Origin: Diphasiastrum complanatum
Taxonomy: Eukaryota; Streptophyta; Lycopodiopsida; Lycopodiales; Lycopodiaceae
Assembly: GCA_029204225.1 (NCBI GenBank)
Contig: CM055092.1
Span: 74,506,460 to 74,570,459, forward strand
Reading direction: 5' to 3'
Length of the DNA stretch: 64,000 bases
Shown here: positions 52,283 through 64,000 of the stretch, piece by piece
Layout: each line of letters begins with the position of its first letter
Numbering within the stretch: position 1 is the stretch's first letter
Program-made: the position numbers and the translations under genes
The notes under the pieces: model-generated
The model's database searches: none
Seen by the model: only the letters and a program-made list of their open reading frames with translations
What the model was told of the DNA's origin: nothing

Positions 52283-55200
52283 TAGTAAACATGCATAAAA
52301 GCACCGAATGGTTTGCATGAACAATTTTATTTATCTCTCTTTTATATATATGTGAATACAACTCATGCCATTCATTCTAAAACTCCATTCGTTCTACAGA
52401 AACGCGGTAGCTCCAACGATTCTGAGATTGGATGCGCTGGTGCAGACTTCATAAAGAGGTGCAACATCTTGCACACGATTGTTGTATGCATTTGAAACAG
52501 GTTCATTGTAAGAAGAGACAAACTCTGATCCATTAATCATAAATCATGCTCCTGATTCGATAGGTAACGACACAGAGTGCAGAGACATCAAGTCAAGGCC
52601 AGCTCCAACGTTGCAGCTCAAACATTCAACAAATGAAAACATCCCAACCAGCTTCCCAACGTTGCAAACACCCTTTAGAAAATTAGATTTGGAGCTGGAG
52701 ATGTTAGTGGAGCTCTCCTGACAAACCTGAAGCAATTCAGTCAGATTTTCTGAGCCAGGTGTGATTGATCAGACCTCCACCCTTTTCATTACTCAATATC
52801 TGCTTTCATTTAATCGATGCATGCTCCACTTTGGTGTGGAACAAATGAAAATTTTAAATTGTAACGTTAAATTCCAACAGTGGCAGGCTCCTAGGTCAGT
52901 AAGATATGAGATTTGTCTTCATCTTTTCGTAAATAATCTCTAGCAGATTTTTGGTTTACAATAGTCATGAAACATGCAATACGACGGTTAGCATAGGACT
53001 CGTGCACTAGTCTTGTATAGTAGCCAAGCTGCTACGCCCTGTCCGCATCCAAGCTGTTGGTGAATGTTGTGTCTCTTCTCCATGTTTCAATCGCTATGAA
53101 AGGTCCAAAGGTCTACATTTTCGGTGCGGATCAAACATGAATGATCAAAGATATAGCCCAAAAGCACGTCCGCAATGATGAAAGAGAAAAGAAAATATTT
53201 GAGGCATACAAAAAATATGGAATCCCTGGCCGACATAACAATTATGTTTGCGCATGAGACAATGTTGGGATAGGCTGCTTCGAGAGTTGTCTTGATCTGA
53301 TTGCTGAAGTCTAGCCTTTGAACACCAAAAAATTCTTTGATACTAGGCATATTTGTGGAGATGTGCATTGAGTAACCCACGTGAACTTGGCAGTCATGAA
53401 AGACAAGGCAAGATGCAAAAGCGCTACTGCTGCAGTGGGGTTCTCTCTATTAATAGCCGCTCTAAGAGTCTGTCTTGATATATGTCTGTCTATATGGCTC
53501 TATTTCCCACCCCATTCACTGCATCAATCTCTTCTCAGCTAAGCAGATGTTGCCACAGATCAAGTAACGTTCTCATCATCCCACAAGCTTATAATTTGAG
53601 CCTTACCCAACAGTTTGCTCCACCTTCTCCACTCGAGAATCCTTCCCTATCTCTAGCCCTTGCACTCACAACCTCACACCCTCACATGAAACATCTCACA
53701 TACATGTGGATTGCATTTCATTTTTGACTATTAGGCTGCTACAGTCATAATTCATGTATCTTATTTTTATTTTTTATATCTTCATACCTCCATAAGTCAT
53801 GTATCTTATTCTGCTCTTTCATCTCTACAGACCTCCATAATTGCTTCATGCCTTCTGATCCCTCGCATGCAAGAATTCCTCACCATATCTTCTTCTCTCC
53901 CTCTCTTTGGATTCTATTTTTCTCTGAGTTAAACGACTTTCCATTTATTTTTATATACTCCGCAGTTTCCGGGATTTGGGCTGGGTCACGTGCTTACACT
54001 TTGTAGAGTGAGCGGTGAACGTGACCAAATGGACGTCACTTTCAAAGTTTATGACACCAAAGCACTAAAAGTCCCTTTTGGGCGTTGCGTAATACTATGT
54101 GTTGAGGTTTGAAAGGCATTTGTCATACTCATACCTTTTGCAATATTTTTACTTAAAAGCCTATTCAATTGATTCCCACAAAACTTTACCTAAGCTAGAG
54201 CGAACCTTATTTTTGAAATGTCGCTTGGTGATCGTCATGTAATGAAGCGTTAAAAATCAAAATAATTTCTAACAAACAATTGGTTATCTCTGGTCGTGTC
54301 TCTGCTTGCCATGATATTTTCAGCATAGTTGTGTAAAGAGGCTGGTGTTTTGAGCCATAACACGCCACGCATATTTCCTGTAGTTGTGCACGTGTTTTTT
54401 TTTTTTTTCCTCCAGTATCAACTCGTGAGCATGCAAATTCTATTTCCAAAGGCTCTCGGTTACTATACCATTCAAGAATTTGACTCATTCAAGTTACTAT
54501 ATATGATAGGCTATCCATGGAGTATAGTGTCCATTGTTGGATGTGTGTAATTTTCCTAACTGGAGAGACAAGGTTGCAGTGACGACAGTCAAGTTTCGCA
54601 ATCAATATCTTGGCCTGAAAATTCTTCATCACCTAAAAGTCGAATTTATATTTCAATATAAGCTCCAATGGTTCTCAATATATGGCTTTGAAATCTATAT
54701 TAGTCGATTATAGCATTGTGCTTTAGCCATGACATTCACAAGACATGTCATGGTTGATCTGTCATGTGTGAAATCCCAAGCAAATAGCAATTACAATGGA
54801 AGTAAAGCTAAGAGCAAGAAAAGTACAAAGCATCCAAGATAGCATATCCATAGACAACTAGAAACACCTCCATAGAATCACATTAGGAATGAAAGAAAGA
54901 GTACAAAGCAATGGATTTATGTAGATAAGGCACATGAGACCTAGCAATGGAAATCCCCATAGCTCACATTCACAAGGAGGAAGCAAGAAGCTCTCACTTG
55001 CAAATGAGCCAAAAGATCCAAAGATTGATGTCTCTTGTCTAGTTATAGACAATGCTCTTACTTAACTAAACATAACTATCTTGAGGGATAGTTAGCCCTT
55101 GTTAAGTGTTATGTAAACTACATTGGGCCCTTATTGGCCTATTATCCTTATTAATTACTTTGCAGAGCCTAAAGAGGGAACCACCTTGTTCTTAAGGCTA

Positions 55201-55300
55201 ATAGCTCCTTTTGGGCCTACAAAGTTTACAATACTTAAACATTTTTGTCATAAAAAATGAAGACGTTTGTCTGATCAACTTGATTGCCTCAGTTAAGTAG
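52283..55300. other. 3-kb stretch without recognisable genes
   Basis: No TE domain or host gene is recognised on either strand. Small frames (for example 53482-53727 and 53087-53380) lack motifs. A G-box word CACGTG occurs at about 53987. The 54790-55230 part, rich in AGCAAGAA/CAAAGCA words, may be an old minus-strand LTR, but no boundaries are clear. Confidence 0.4.
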
Positions 55301-55302
55301 TC

Positions 55303-56068
55303 ATGATTGAGGATGTGTCATCCAAAACTTATTGTGTCATTACGGATCCAAAATTGTTGAATGGAGTCCATTTGTTAGCTTCGGACTATAATCCATGTTC
55401 CCATGAAGGAAAAATGATGGTCAAAGAAGAGGTTGATGAAGCACCATATTGCTTGTTGGCAACCAATTTGTATGGAATGGACAGAGTGTATCACCGCAAT
55501 ATCCTCTTTTGTCTGCTTCCTCGACATCATACCAACTCGGATGCTTATCCAATTCCCTTCGATTCTTGTTTTTGTCTTGCATCTGGCTATTCTGGCCTAG
55601 TTGGCAATCCATGTTGTTTGACCAATTTGATGAAGAATATTACAATTCTATCATGAACAATGGTAGTCATGAGTTGTTGTTTGTATATAAATGCTCCATA
55701 TGAAATAGTCGGCATGAATATTGACACTCGGTCGTACGATGAATCATATCTATGCACATACTGTTGACCAAAATATATTTCTTCAAATTTGGTCAATACT
55801 TCATTCATAGGCGGTTGTGAATAATTGACCTGATTGACCTCAGAAATTGACTCTTGTTTTGAAATATAAAATTTGCAGTTGTCCATATAAATCGTTGAAC
55901 AATCATTGTTGACATTACTTAATTGAAGATCAATCACATTTGAATCTATTGAGCAATGTAAACCTCTTCAAAGAAACTGATATAGATTCCTGGGATATTT
56001 AAAAATAAGGTTCCAATAGGGTGTTGGTTGACCGAGAGAACATTCCCAATCATTATTCACATCCATAT
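55303..56068 (-). other. Coding-like minus-strand frames of unknown identity
   Basis: The frame 55937-55587 (116 residues; QESISEVNQVNYSQPPMNEV, LTKFEEIYFGQQYVHRYDSS) is open and protein-like, followed by broken frames to 55303. It lies where the distal part of the copia element at 56185-58593 would be, but shows no copia motif. Confidence 0.3.
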
Positions 56069-56184
56069 TGTTATGTCCATGTCCTGTATAAGGGAATCGA
56101 AATAATTTCTGACGTGGATAGTTGGTCACTCCAGTTGTATGTGGTTATTAGTTATGCTACATCATTCCAGGCGTGGTTGTTACA
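56069..56184 (+). repeat. Short gypsy LTR-like unit, 116 bp
   Basis: From TGTTATGTCCATGTCC to GGTTGTTACA, matching 60205-60320 (directly after a gypsy polypurine tract) end to end with about 17 differences. It sits within the minus-strand copia remnant as a solo copy. Flanking pentamers (CATAT, ACTAA) do not match. Confidence 0.65.
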
Positions 56185-58593
56185 ACTAATAGTATCGATT
56201 TTCTGGTTTTCAATCATGGAGCGTTTTTTGATATGTGGATCAGAAATTTCTTCGATACTTGGATCGGAAATTTCTCGAGCTTTCCCCTTGTGGTTGATAA
56301 TTCGATCTTCCACAAAAATGACATTTCTGCTCGTGAACATTTTTTCTGTTTCTAGATTGTAGAGCTTGTATGCCTTGTGATCTGGGGAGTAGCCAATGAA
56401 AATCGATTTTGTGCTTTTGTCATCCAGTTTCTTTCTTAGATCTTTGGGGATCTGAGCATAAGCAATGCATCCAAACACTCTAATATTCTTGAGTGATGGT
56501 TTGTCTTGCCATTCAGGGCTTTGGTGATGGATCAATTTTGTAGATAGGCGGCTATAGTAACAACATCTATCCATAATTTCCTCGATAGAGAGGCATGGGC
56601 CAGCATGCTCTTGGCACTTTGATGAGTGTCTGATTCTTCCATTCAGCTATACCGTTGGAGGTGAGTAGCTAGTTGTGAATTGTTGATGTATTCTGTTGGC
56701 CTTGCAGAACTCCTTAAATTCGGTGGAGATAAATTCTCCCTCTCCATCTTTGCATAGAGCTTTGATCTTCCTTTGGAGTCTGATTTTCTGCAGACGCCTT
56801 GAACTGCATAAAGAACTTGAATGCCTCTGATTTGTTTTTCAAAAAATAGGTTGTAGTCCTTCAAGAAAAGTCATTGATGAAGGTTAGGAGGTCTAGAGCT
56901 CCCCCTTTGGAAGCAGACTGCATCGGGCCACATATGTCGCTATGTACAAGATCTAGCAGGCCTTTGGAAGTATGAAATGAGTCATAAATGAAAGGACTTC
57001 TAGCATGCTTGCTGATAATACAATTTTCACATGGAGAAGTTGGCTTGCTTACAGAAGGCAGATCTTGTACTAGTTTTTGAGTCTACATTTGTTGAATACT
57101 ATTGAAGTTCAAATGGCCTAATCTGAAATGCCAAAGCATATCAGATGATTCGGAGGTAGAAGTGTGAAGAGCTTGACTGTTGGAAGAATAACAGTGGCTG
57201 AGTTTATAGAGGTTTGACTTATTCTCCCAAAAGTTAAAACTTTCCGAGATTTGTCAAGGATTGTGCAGCCTTGTGTGTTGAATTCGACCCTCCGACCTGA
57301 ATCAGTGATTCTACTGACTGAGAGCAAATTCTCGGTCAGATTTGGAATGTGGAGAACGTTGGACAACAACTTGACGTCATGTTTCTGAAATTCGATTCTG
57401 ACCATTCCTTCACCCTGGATCGAATGTGATGAGTTGTCTCCAAGTTGCACAACTCGAGAGTGGATGAAATATTTATAATCTTTGAACCAGTCTTGATGAT
57501 GAGTCATGTGTTGAGTGCTCTAGAATCGAGATACCAAAAATTGATATCCTATTGTGCTCCGACTTTGGTCATAAAGGCTGCTTCATCTTCCTCTTGCTGC
57601 TTGGTCAAAAAACTGGTTGAAGCATTATGTGCTTGTTGTTGGAACTGCTTCGTTTTCTCATTGTTGAATTTGAAAGTTTTGTAGTCCTTGATTTCATGTC
57701 CAGTTCTCTTGTAGTATCTGCATAATAGTTTATGCTTTGGTTGGAAAGATGAAAAGTTCGAATTCGACCCTGAGCCAAAATTCGACTAGAGTCAAAATTC
57801 GATCTTGATTGCATATTGCTCTTCTTTTTGGATCTAAACTTCTAATTTTTGGAATATAGAGTTTGAGTATCTGACCCTGTGCCTGAGGAGGTTGTAGATC
57901 TTCTGGCCTCCTCTTGTTGAAGTAATGAAATCACCCTTGAAAGAGTGATCTTCTCCTGGATCAAAATTTCTAGGACCCAATTCTCATAGGCCACAAGAAG
58001 ACTCGATAATAGAGTCATAATAACATCGATATCTTCTATGACTGAGCCAGTTGCAGTCAGCTGATCCATAAGATTTTGGAAAGTGTTGATATGGCTCGAA
58101 ACACTTACTGCTTCAAACATTCTCAAGGTGAAGGATTTTTTTCTCAAATGGATTTTGGAGGTGATGTCACTGATATCGTAGAGGGTTGCAAGGATGTCCC
58201 ATGCATACTTAGTAGTCTGAGAAGCACGTATGTGATTGATTCGATTGTCTCTGATGTTGAGAGTGATAATGGCAAAAGCCTCACCATCTTTCAGTCTCCA
58301 TTTGGTGATAGTGGTTGTATCACCTTAAGGTTTACTTTCTGTGCCATCAATGATGTCCCACAGTTTCTTGGCTAGTAGTGTGACCTTCATTTTGAACTTT
58401 CAAAGATGGTAGTTACTCCCATCGAGTCTGTCAAATAGAGAAGAACTAGTAGATGGATCCATTCTGGTTGAGTGAGATTGTTGATAGAAACAACGATTTC
58501 GTGATACTGTTGGCTGCGGGCTTGCTAGAACAACATCTTGATAGAAACAAGACTTGATAATCCACAGACAATGTGTAGATTACTGAGCAGCCC
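56185..58593 (-). pseudogene. copia gag-protease-integrase remnant
   Basis: Read leftwards: gag UBN2-type (FQNLMDQLTATGSVIEDIDV, ISLLQQEEARR; 58147-57842), a degraded zinc-knuckle region (57814-57605), protease-distal block (LLSNVLHIPNLTENLLSVSR; 57507-57118), decayed integrase core (56864-56643), and integrase C-terminal region (IRVFGCIAYAQIPKDLRKKL, STKSIFIGYSPDHKAYKLYN, SRNVIFVEDRI; 56530-56260). Frameshifts and stops occur throughout. RT and RNase H are not found; homology ends by the short LTR at 56184. Confidence 0.85.
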
Positions 58594-59239
58594 GCTTTGA
58601 TACCATGGTGGAAATCGAGAGGTTAGTCAGTGGAAGCTCGAGTGGGTGCGTGTAGGATCGGAAGTGCCACAGTTAGCAGCAAAATATTCAAATTGAATGA
58701 TTCAGACAAATGCTCAATGAAACAATACAGTAGTGAGACTGAGAATTTGCACTCTAATTAATATCAAACAGTGAGTACAATGCTTGAAGTGAACTTCAAG
58801 TTACAATCATTGAGCATAATAACGCTGGCTACAAAAAGATTGATCAGATTAAGAATTATCAGAAGAAAATTTTTGATGAAGATTCTAAAATTGATATCCA
58901 ACAAAATATCTACAACAATCGTTTTTATTGCAGTTATTACAACCGCCTCATTATAGTTAATGCATGTACAAAGTGGGCGAATTGTCAACGCCAAGTCGTT
59001 GGGTCGGATTTTAGATCAATAGTATCAAAATTTACAAGTATAAAAAATATACAATGTCTCGAAAATTTACACTGACCCAAAAAATTATGGATTTTTTGAG
59101 TCGATCCGGTATCGAAAGATTCTAGAAAATTTGATCATGAATTTTTTGATCTTCTATTCAGAAATTCGAGCCTTCTGTTTATGGTTTTTCAGGATGCTCA
59201 TTAAGGAATGAATTTGAGGTTGAGCATCAAATTCCAACA
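58594..59239 (-). repeat. copia 5' LTR (634 bp) and primer-binding site
   Basis: The LTR on the minus strand runs from TGTTGGAATTTGATGC (59239) to GATTTCCACCA (58606). The primer-binding site TGGTATCAAAGC is at 58605-58594. The LTR starts exactly where gypsy integrase sequence breaks off, so the copia inserted into, or later rearranged against, that gypsy. Confidence 0.8.
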
Positions 59240-59241
59240 GG

Positions 59242-60204
59242 GTTGTGGTGGACAGGTTGACAAAGTTAGCTGCTTTTATGCCAGTCAAGTCAACTAAAAA
59301 GGCTTCTAATTTAGCCCAGATCTTTGTGGATTATTTAGGCTTTATGGATTTTCAAGTGATATTTCTTTTATGGTAGTAGCTAGTGTCCATTCAAGGGTAC
59401 ACAAATGTTCCTCCTTATCCTTGTATGTCCTCTATTAAAGTCAAAGCGATAGAGATTCTAAATTTACATGTCACTTTTGGTCAGCTGTATTCCATAAGCT
59501 TGAAACCTTGCTTAGTTTTAGTTCTATTGATCATCTTGAATCAGATGGCTAGACTGAGAGAACCAATTAGACTAAGGAGGATGTGGTGAGAACATATGTG
59601 TCTCACAGACAATCTTAGTGGGAAGATTACGTTCCTTTGATTGAGTTTGCTTATAATAGGAGGAAACATTCTGCTACTGGTTATAGTCTGTTTATGCTGA
59701 TGTACGATTTTCAACCTAGATCTCCGGTAAATGTGGAGACGAAGTCTATTAAGATCCAAAAAGTTGCGCATTTCTTGCATGATATGCATGAAATGTTGCA
59801 AGTGGCCCGTGATTGTATTTGGAGTGCTCAAGATAGAGCTAAGCACTATGCTGATCTTAAGAGGTCTCCCAGAGATTTTAAAGTTGATGACTGGGTACAT
59901 CTTAGAATATCTAAGGATTCTAAGACTATGCGTACGGGGAAGCTTTATAAATTGTCTATTATGTTTACATGAAGGTGACGTAGTTGGTTCAGAGGAAGAT
60001 CTTACCCATTTGGAGGACTTATCGCTTAGTGTTCCTTTGGAACCTGAAAAGGTACTCAGAATGAGAAATCGTTCTATCTCTGAGTGCTTGATTAGTTGGA
60101 AGGGACGGACTGAGGATGATGATTCACGGGAGCGGGTCGAAAGCATAAAGAAGAACTTCCTTGGTTTTACCTTATAGAGATGGAAGTGTTCAAGGGGGGA
60201 AGAA
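59242..60204 (+). pseudogene. gypsy integrase to chromodomain remnant
   Basis: VVVDRLTKLAAFMPVK carries the first catalytic Asp. Broken frames follow to 59620, then the C-terminal region FAYNRRKHSATGYSLFMLMY, AHFLHDMHEMLQVARDCIWS, VDDWVHLRIS (59637-59960). After a frame change the chromodomain-like tail RNRSISECLISWKGRTEDDD follows, and the stop at about 60177. AAGGGGGGAAGAA at 60192-60204 is the polypurine tract. It resembles the element at 1-792 in order and motifs. Confidence 0.85.
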
Positions 60205-60320
60205 TGTTATTTCCATGTCCTGTATAAGGGAATCAGAATAATTCCTGATGTTGATAGCCGATCATTCCAGTTGTATGTGGTTCTTAGTTATGCTATTTGA
60301 TTCTGGGCATGGTCGTTACA
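60205..60320 (+). repeat. gypsy 3' LTR, about 116 bp
   Basis: It starts TGTTATTTCCATGTCC right after the polypurine tract and ends GGTCGTTACA. Its length is set by the solo copy at 56069-56184, which has the same ends. If the LTR in fact runs further right, the ends would need another explanation. Confidence 0.6.
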
Positions 60321-60526
60321 AGTAATTAATGATCATATGAGGGCCCATATCTATAATTGGACATAGGAGCAATTGCATGGTGCATGACTGCTATAATACA
60401 AGAATAGGAGATCAATAGCTTAATATAGGCTGCATGGGGATCCTAAGGGAACTATTCTATCCTATTTGAGAGAATACATACCATGGAAACTCGCCCATAT
60501 CCCTATTGGAATTTCAGATTCTTGAG

Positions 60527-61282
60527 TTAGGTTTCCTCTCCTCTCTTGTATTCATTCACTGTGGCTTGAGGGTGAAGGGTTAGGGTATTGACTACCCTCT
60601 TCATGTTGGTTGGGTGGTTTATGCTCCACAGGTGTCCTTTTGGTTTGCATGTGACAAGATTCTTGAAGATCTCCACTTGGCGATCGTTATACATACATTC
60701 TGGATAAGCGCGTGAATTAGATATTGACTTTTGAGTTTTAGAGAATGCATATGAGTAGAGTTCTCCAATAAAAGCCTCTTGAAGCTCTTGACTAATGGAT
60801 CCATGAGGCATTGAACAATAATCCAGAGTATTGATGTGAGTTGGAATTCCATGGAATAGTGAATTCTCTTCATTGTGGACAATATTCTTGTTGAATACCT
60901 CACATTCCATTAGATTGTTGTCAAAAATAAAAATATTCTCAAAATCTCCCAAGTCAAATTGAAATGGTTCGCAGATCGGATTCTGTAAATAGCCACTCAA
61001 TTTCAATCCATAAAATATCGATGTCATATAGTCCTCATTCTAAAAGTTTGGTAAATGCCTTGATTGAATTTCTCTGAGCATAACAATATTCTCAATTTGA
61101 TGGCCCATAGTCGCTTGTCCATTGATTAGATTAAGGCATTGATGTAGGTCATGTTCTTGACTTTGATGGTTGAAGTGAGACTTGAAAGGATGTTCAATAA
61201 GAAGTTGGACCTTGTCTGTAACATTAGGTTGCTCCAATTGCCAATGATGTTCAGTTGACTCTTGGTTTTCAGCCTTGAACAT
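60527..61282 (-). pseudogene. Hypothetical protein with one internal stop
   Basis: One minus-strand frame is open from 61282 to 60527 except for a TAG at 61042-61040, giving about 250 residues: KVQLLIEHPFKSHFNHQSQE, QCLNLINGQATMGHQIENIV, then NIFIFDNNLMECEVFNKNIV, HGSISQELQEAFIGELYSYA, EIFKNLVTCKPKGHLWSINH. Asn/Gln/His-rich, with no signal peptide and no motif that I recognise. It lies between a gypsy LTR and a minus-strand copia. It could be captured host sequence or an element-specific gene. Confidence 0.45.
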
Positions 61283-61799
61283 TGCATTCCTAACCTGAAT
61301 CCTGAATTTGGCCTACATCCTGATTTTCACCATCTATCACCACATCTTGATCCTGTTTTGAGTCGAGCGTTGCTCCGATACGAATGATGAGAATCGTGAG
61401 AAGAAAATTCACGAAACATTCGCGACTCTCTTTCGAGATTCGGATGGAGTTCAGATGCGTTCGTTGGGCACTGCCAACTGAAACACTCCTACAATCCTCC
61501 AGAGGGTAGTCAAGTACTACTGATCTACGTTCATAAAATTAATATAGCATTCGACTTCATTTCAACCAAGGTGCGGAATTCAAAGGGAACAAGAAAACTT
61601 AGACATATTAAAATAAACAACATAAGCATTCGACATCCAAGATCAGACACAACCAGAAAAAATAATCTATATTGATTTTCTCTGATTTCTTCAGGGCACT
61701 GCATGCGAATCCACGCAGTGCGTTGGCATGAGAGAAGCACGGGCTCTCTCACGAGTAGTAGTCTCACTTCACTAGTGGACAATTGGATCTTCTAATCCT
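61283..61799. other. Stretch with TTCGCGA-type words, no gene
   Basis: AATCGTGAGAAG, TTCACGAAACATTCGCGAC and TTTCGAGATTCGG (61388-61443) resemble the copia leaders at 29290 and 51040. No coding signal is visible. Confidence 0.4.
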
Positions 61800-62412
61800 A
61801 GACATAATTATCTTCTCGCATGCAGATGGAGCTTCGGTCTGTGTTCGTCTTGATTGCTTACTAGCATCAGACTACTTCTTGTTGTTCTTTCTTGCTTACA
61901 TGGTTACACATTGTGTATCCTATTGATATATGTCAAGTATTATTTAGTAAGTACAGTCTCTTTATGCAATCTAAGATTAGAGTGATTAACCATCTACAAC
62001 TAACCAGAGAATTGCAAGAGTGGCAGTTTACCCCACGACCTAGGGAGTATCTGCTGACGTCATGCCATCAGGTCAGATCTCTGTACTTTTGGTACTTGCG
62101 TGATCTCTGGTGGTACTCCTTGGAGCATGAGGACAGAACCATTTTTTTTTTCACCGTTGGTTTCGTTTACCTCGTCTGCCTTTCTCTCGTATAGGACCGC
62201 AAAGGAATCTTGTTCGTGGATCGTTCGTGTTCGCAGACCATTCGTGTTAGTGAACTATTGGTCTTCGTCTTCGTTGACTTTCGTGTTCGCGAAACTCTTC
62301 GTGATTCGTGTCTTTAGATGTTCGAGTTTGCAAACATGTTCGTCAGGCGAGTGGCCGTAAGCTAGCAAGGCTTTGTATTCAAAAACACTTTGTTTTCTTC
62401 AGCTCCCTCTTA
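61800..62412 (-). repeat. copia 3' LTR and polypurine tract (left boundary uncertain)
   Basis: Minus strand: polypurine tract TTTAAGAGGGAGC (62413-62401), then TGAAGAAAACAAAGTG begins the LTR at 62400. The interval 62195-62320 is rich in TTCGTG/TTCGCG words. The far boundary could not be fixed; 61800 is a guess. Confidence 0.5.
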
Positions 62413-64000
62413 AAGCATGGTAGCCTTATGATCTCGAGACTGCTTCTTTGCCTCTCAAACTGTCCTTTGTCCAGAGCCTTGTGTAGATGTCAGCAACCAT
62501 AATCTTTCGTTCCGATGAAGGTGGTCTGCATCATCTTCTTCTCAATCAGATCCCTGATCAAGTGATACTTGATCGCAATGTGCTTCGTCCTGGAATGGAA
62601 CACGGGATCCTTCGTGAGGTGTATTGCAGAGGTGTTGTCCATCTACAAGACCAGTGGACTCATTTCTTATTTTGCCCAAATTCATCCCAGGAACTACCTT
62701 AGCCAAATTATTTCGTTGGCCATTTTTGCTGTTGCTACGTATTCTGCTTCGCAGGACGACTGAGATACAATGGTCTGCTTCTTGCTGACCCAGAGAACTG
62801 CTGCTCCTGATGCGATGGTGCATCCTCCTGAGATGCTTTTACAGTCATCCCTAAGAGTTGCCCAACTGGCGTTGCTGTAGGAAAGTATCATGAGATCTGC
62901 ACCACGGACAATAGCACAAGCCATAATCTCTCGTTAATTGAAGATATTGCAAAATTTGTTTCACAATCTTCCAATGTGTCAAGCCTGGATTCATGCAAAA
63001 TTGGCTCATCCTGAATACTACATAAGCAATATCAGGATGTGTGTTGTCTGCAAGGTACATCAGTGAACCTATCAACCTTCTGTAGGGAGTGAGCTGCATC
63101 CGTTCTCTTTTTTTCTCAGTCTTTGGATAGTTGTCATTTGTTAGCACCGTTCCTGCGAGCATTGGAGTGTTCGCTCCTTTGCAGTTCAGCATCCCAAAGT
63201 CCTCTAGGATCTTCTGGGTGTATCTGGACTGGGTGAAGGTATAACTTGCCTCCATCACAGTCCCCTTTCAATTTTGTAAGCCCAGGTAACACCTGGCTTC
63301 TCCCAGATCCACTATCTCGAAATGCTTCGAGATGTCTGTCTATACTTCAACAATTAGCTGTTCACTCCTGCAAAGTATCAGAGTGTCATCCACATATACA
63401 GCCACTATGATAATCTGCCCATCTGTAACTCTGACATACACATTGGAGTCAGCCAACAGAGGAATGAATCCCAATGATTTCAGGGCCTGATCCTTCTTCT
63501 TGTACCATTGTCGGGCTGATTGCTTCAGACCGTAGATGCTTCTATGCATTATGCATACATAGTCAGGAAGTGAATTCAAGACAAACCTGGGGGTTGATCC
63601 ATGTAGACCTCTTCTGTCTAATTCGCCATGCAAGAAGGCTGTCTTTTCGTCCACAATGTGGATCCTGAGGTCATAAGCTGCTGCATATGCAAATAACAGA
63701 CTTAGGGACGAATGTTTGATGACAGAGAGATAAGGTTTCAGAATAGTCAACCGTATCTCTGAGAGAAATCCTTCGCTACCTAGTCTTGCCTTGTTATTTC
63801 GTCACACTCTCGTCTGGTCCATATTTGAGTTTGAAAATCCATTTGCATTTGACAGTCTTACGCTTATGAGTAATGGCTCCAATGTCCATACCTGGTTCTT
63901 CCTCATGGACTCCAATCTCTTCGTTCAATGGCTTGGATCCATTTGTTCCTTTTATGGACCTTCAATCGCCTCCTCGAATGTTTGTGGTTCGCCACTGAAC
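62413..64000 (-). pseudogene. copia reverse transcriptase and RNase H
   Basis: Minus strand, continuing beyond the window. RT start (TVKCKWIFKLKYGPDES, about 63880-63820), then YDLRIHIVDEKTAFLHGELD, SIYGLKQSARQWYKK, VAVYVDDTLILC (YVDD active site; about 63390), then TPYRRLIGSLMYLADNTHPD and the RNase H block ISGGCTIASGAAVLWVSKKQ, SSCEAEYVATAKMANEIIWL (62880-62700). Frame changes near 63330, 62880 and 62690 and several stops make it inactive. Orientation and polypurine tract agree with the LTR to the left. Confidence 0.9.

Overview
This is a transposon-rich nuclear segment from a land plant. The evidence is one spliced gene of plant PHL/SPT20 type with GT-AG introns, Ty1/copia and Ty3/gypsy retrotransposons primed with initiator-tRNA-Met sites, a LINE fragment, hAT-type DNA transposons, and TTTAGGG telomere-type motifs. 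The TE load and very long GA/CT, CA and TA tracts suit a large-genome plant such as a fern or gymnosperm. I cannot settle the lineage from sequence alone.

Layout. 1-1175 is the 3' end of a chromodomain-type gypsy element, probably inside an intron of the gene that follows. 2582-7322 (+) holds seven exons of a PHL-like (SPT20-domain) gene whose 5' end lies outside the window. 7457-12390 is a truncated copia LTR abutting an internally deleted gypsy element, itself hit by a 695-bp hAT-type MITE. 13.9-16.5 kb holds LINE, SINE-like and copia debris.

The most interesting part is 16.7-28.5 kb, plus 35.0-40.5 kb and 43.7-44.2 kb. These regions are dominated by one hAT family with ends near CAGACATGAGGGTCC / CTTCCTTAG, GGACGCG-rich subterminal arrays, and leaders made of GA repeats and TTTAGGG. 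Copy A (16679-21388) has an intact 8-bp target duplication and a decayed transposase. Copies A, B and C each carry a second, small charged ORF (about 105-120 residues, called ORF2 here) that I do not recognise from any described hAT element. Deletion derivatives of the family pack side by side into (TA)n tracts. Two relatives (B, D/C) carry fragments of unknown genes.

The other large insertion is a complete but reverse-transcriptase-deleted copia element (28648-32709, TSD CAAAT). After it come a three-unit tandem array of about 367 bp (33115-34290) and copia pieces at 34.3-34.7 and 42.3-42.5 kb. Those pieces look like one element split by a roughly 7.8-kb inversion whose breakpoints lie in a MITE.

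The last 18 kb is a mosaic of minus-strand copia elements (50.4-52.3, 56.2-59.2 and 61.8-64.0 kb), gypsy pieces (46.7-47.2 and 59.2-60.3 kb), and several coding-like remnants with no family I can name. Apart from the PHL-like gene and possibly the ORF2 copies, every coding region in the window looks broken.
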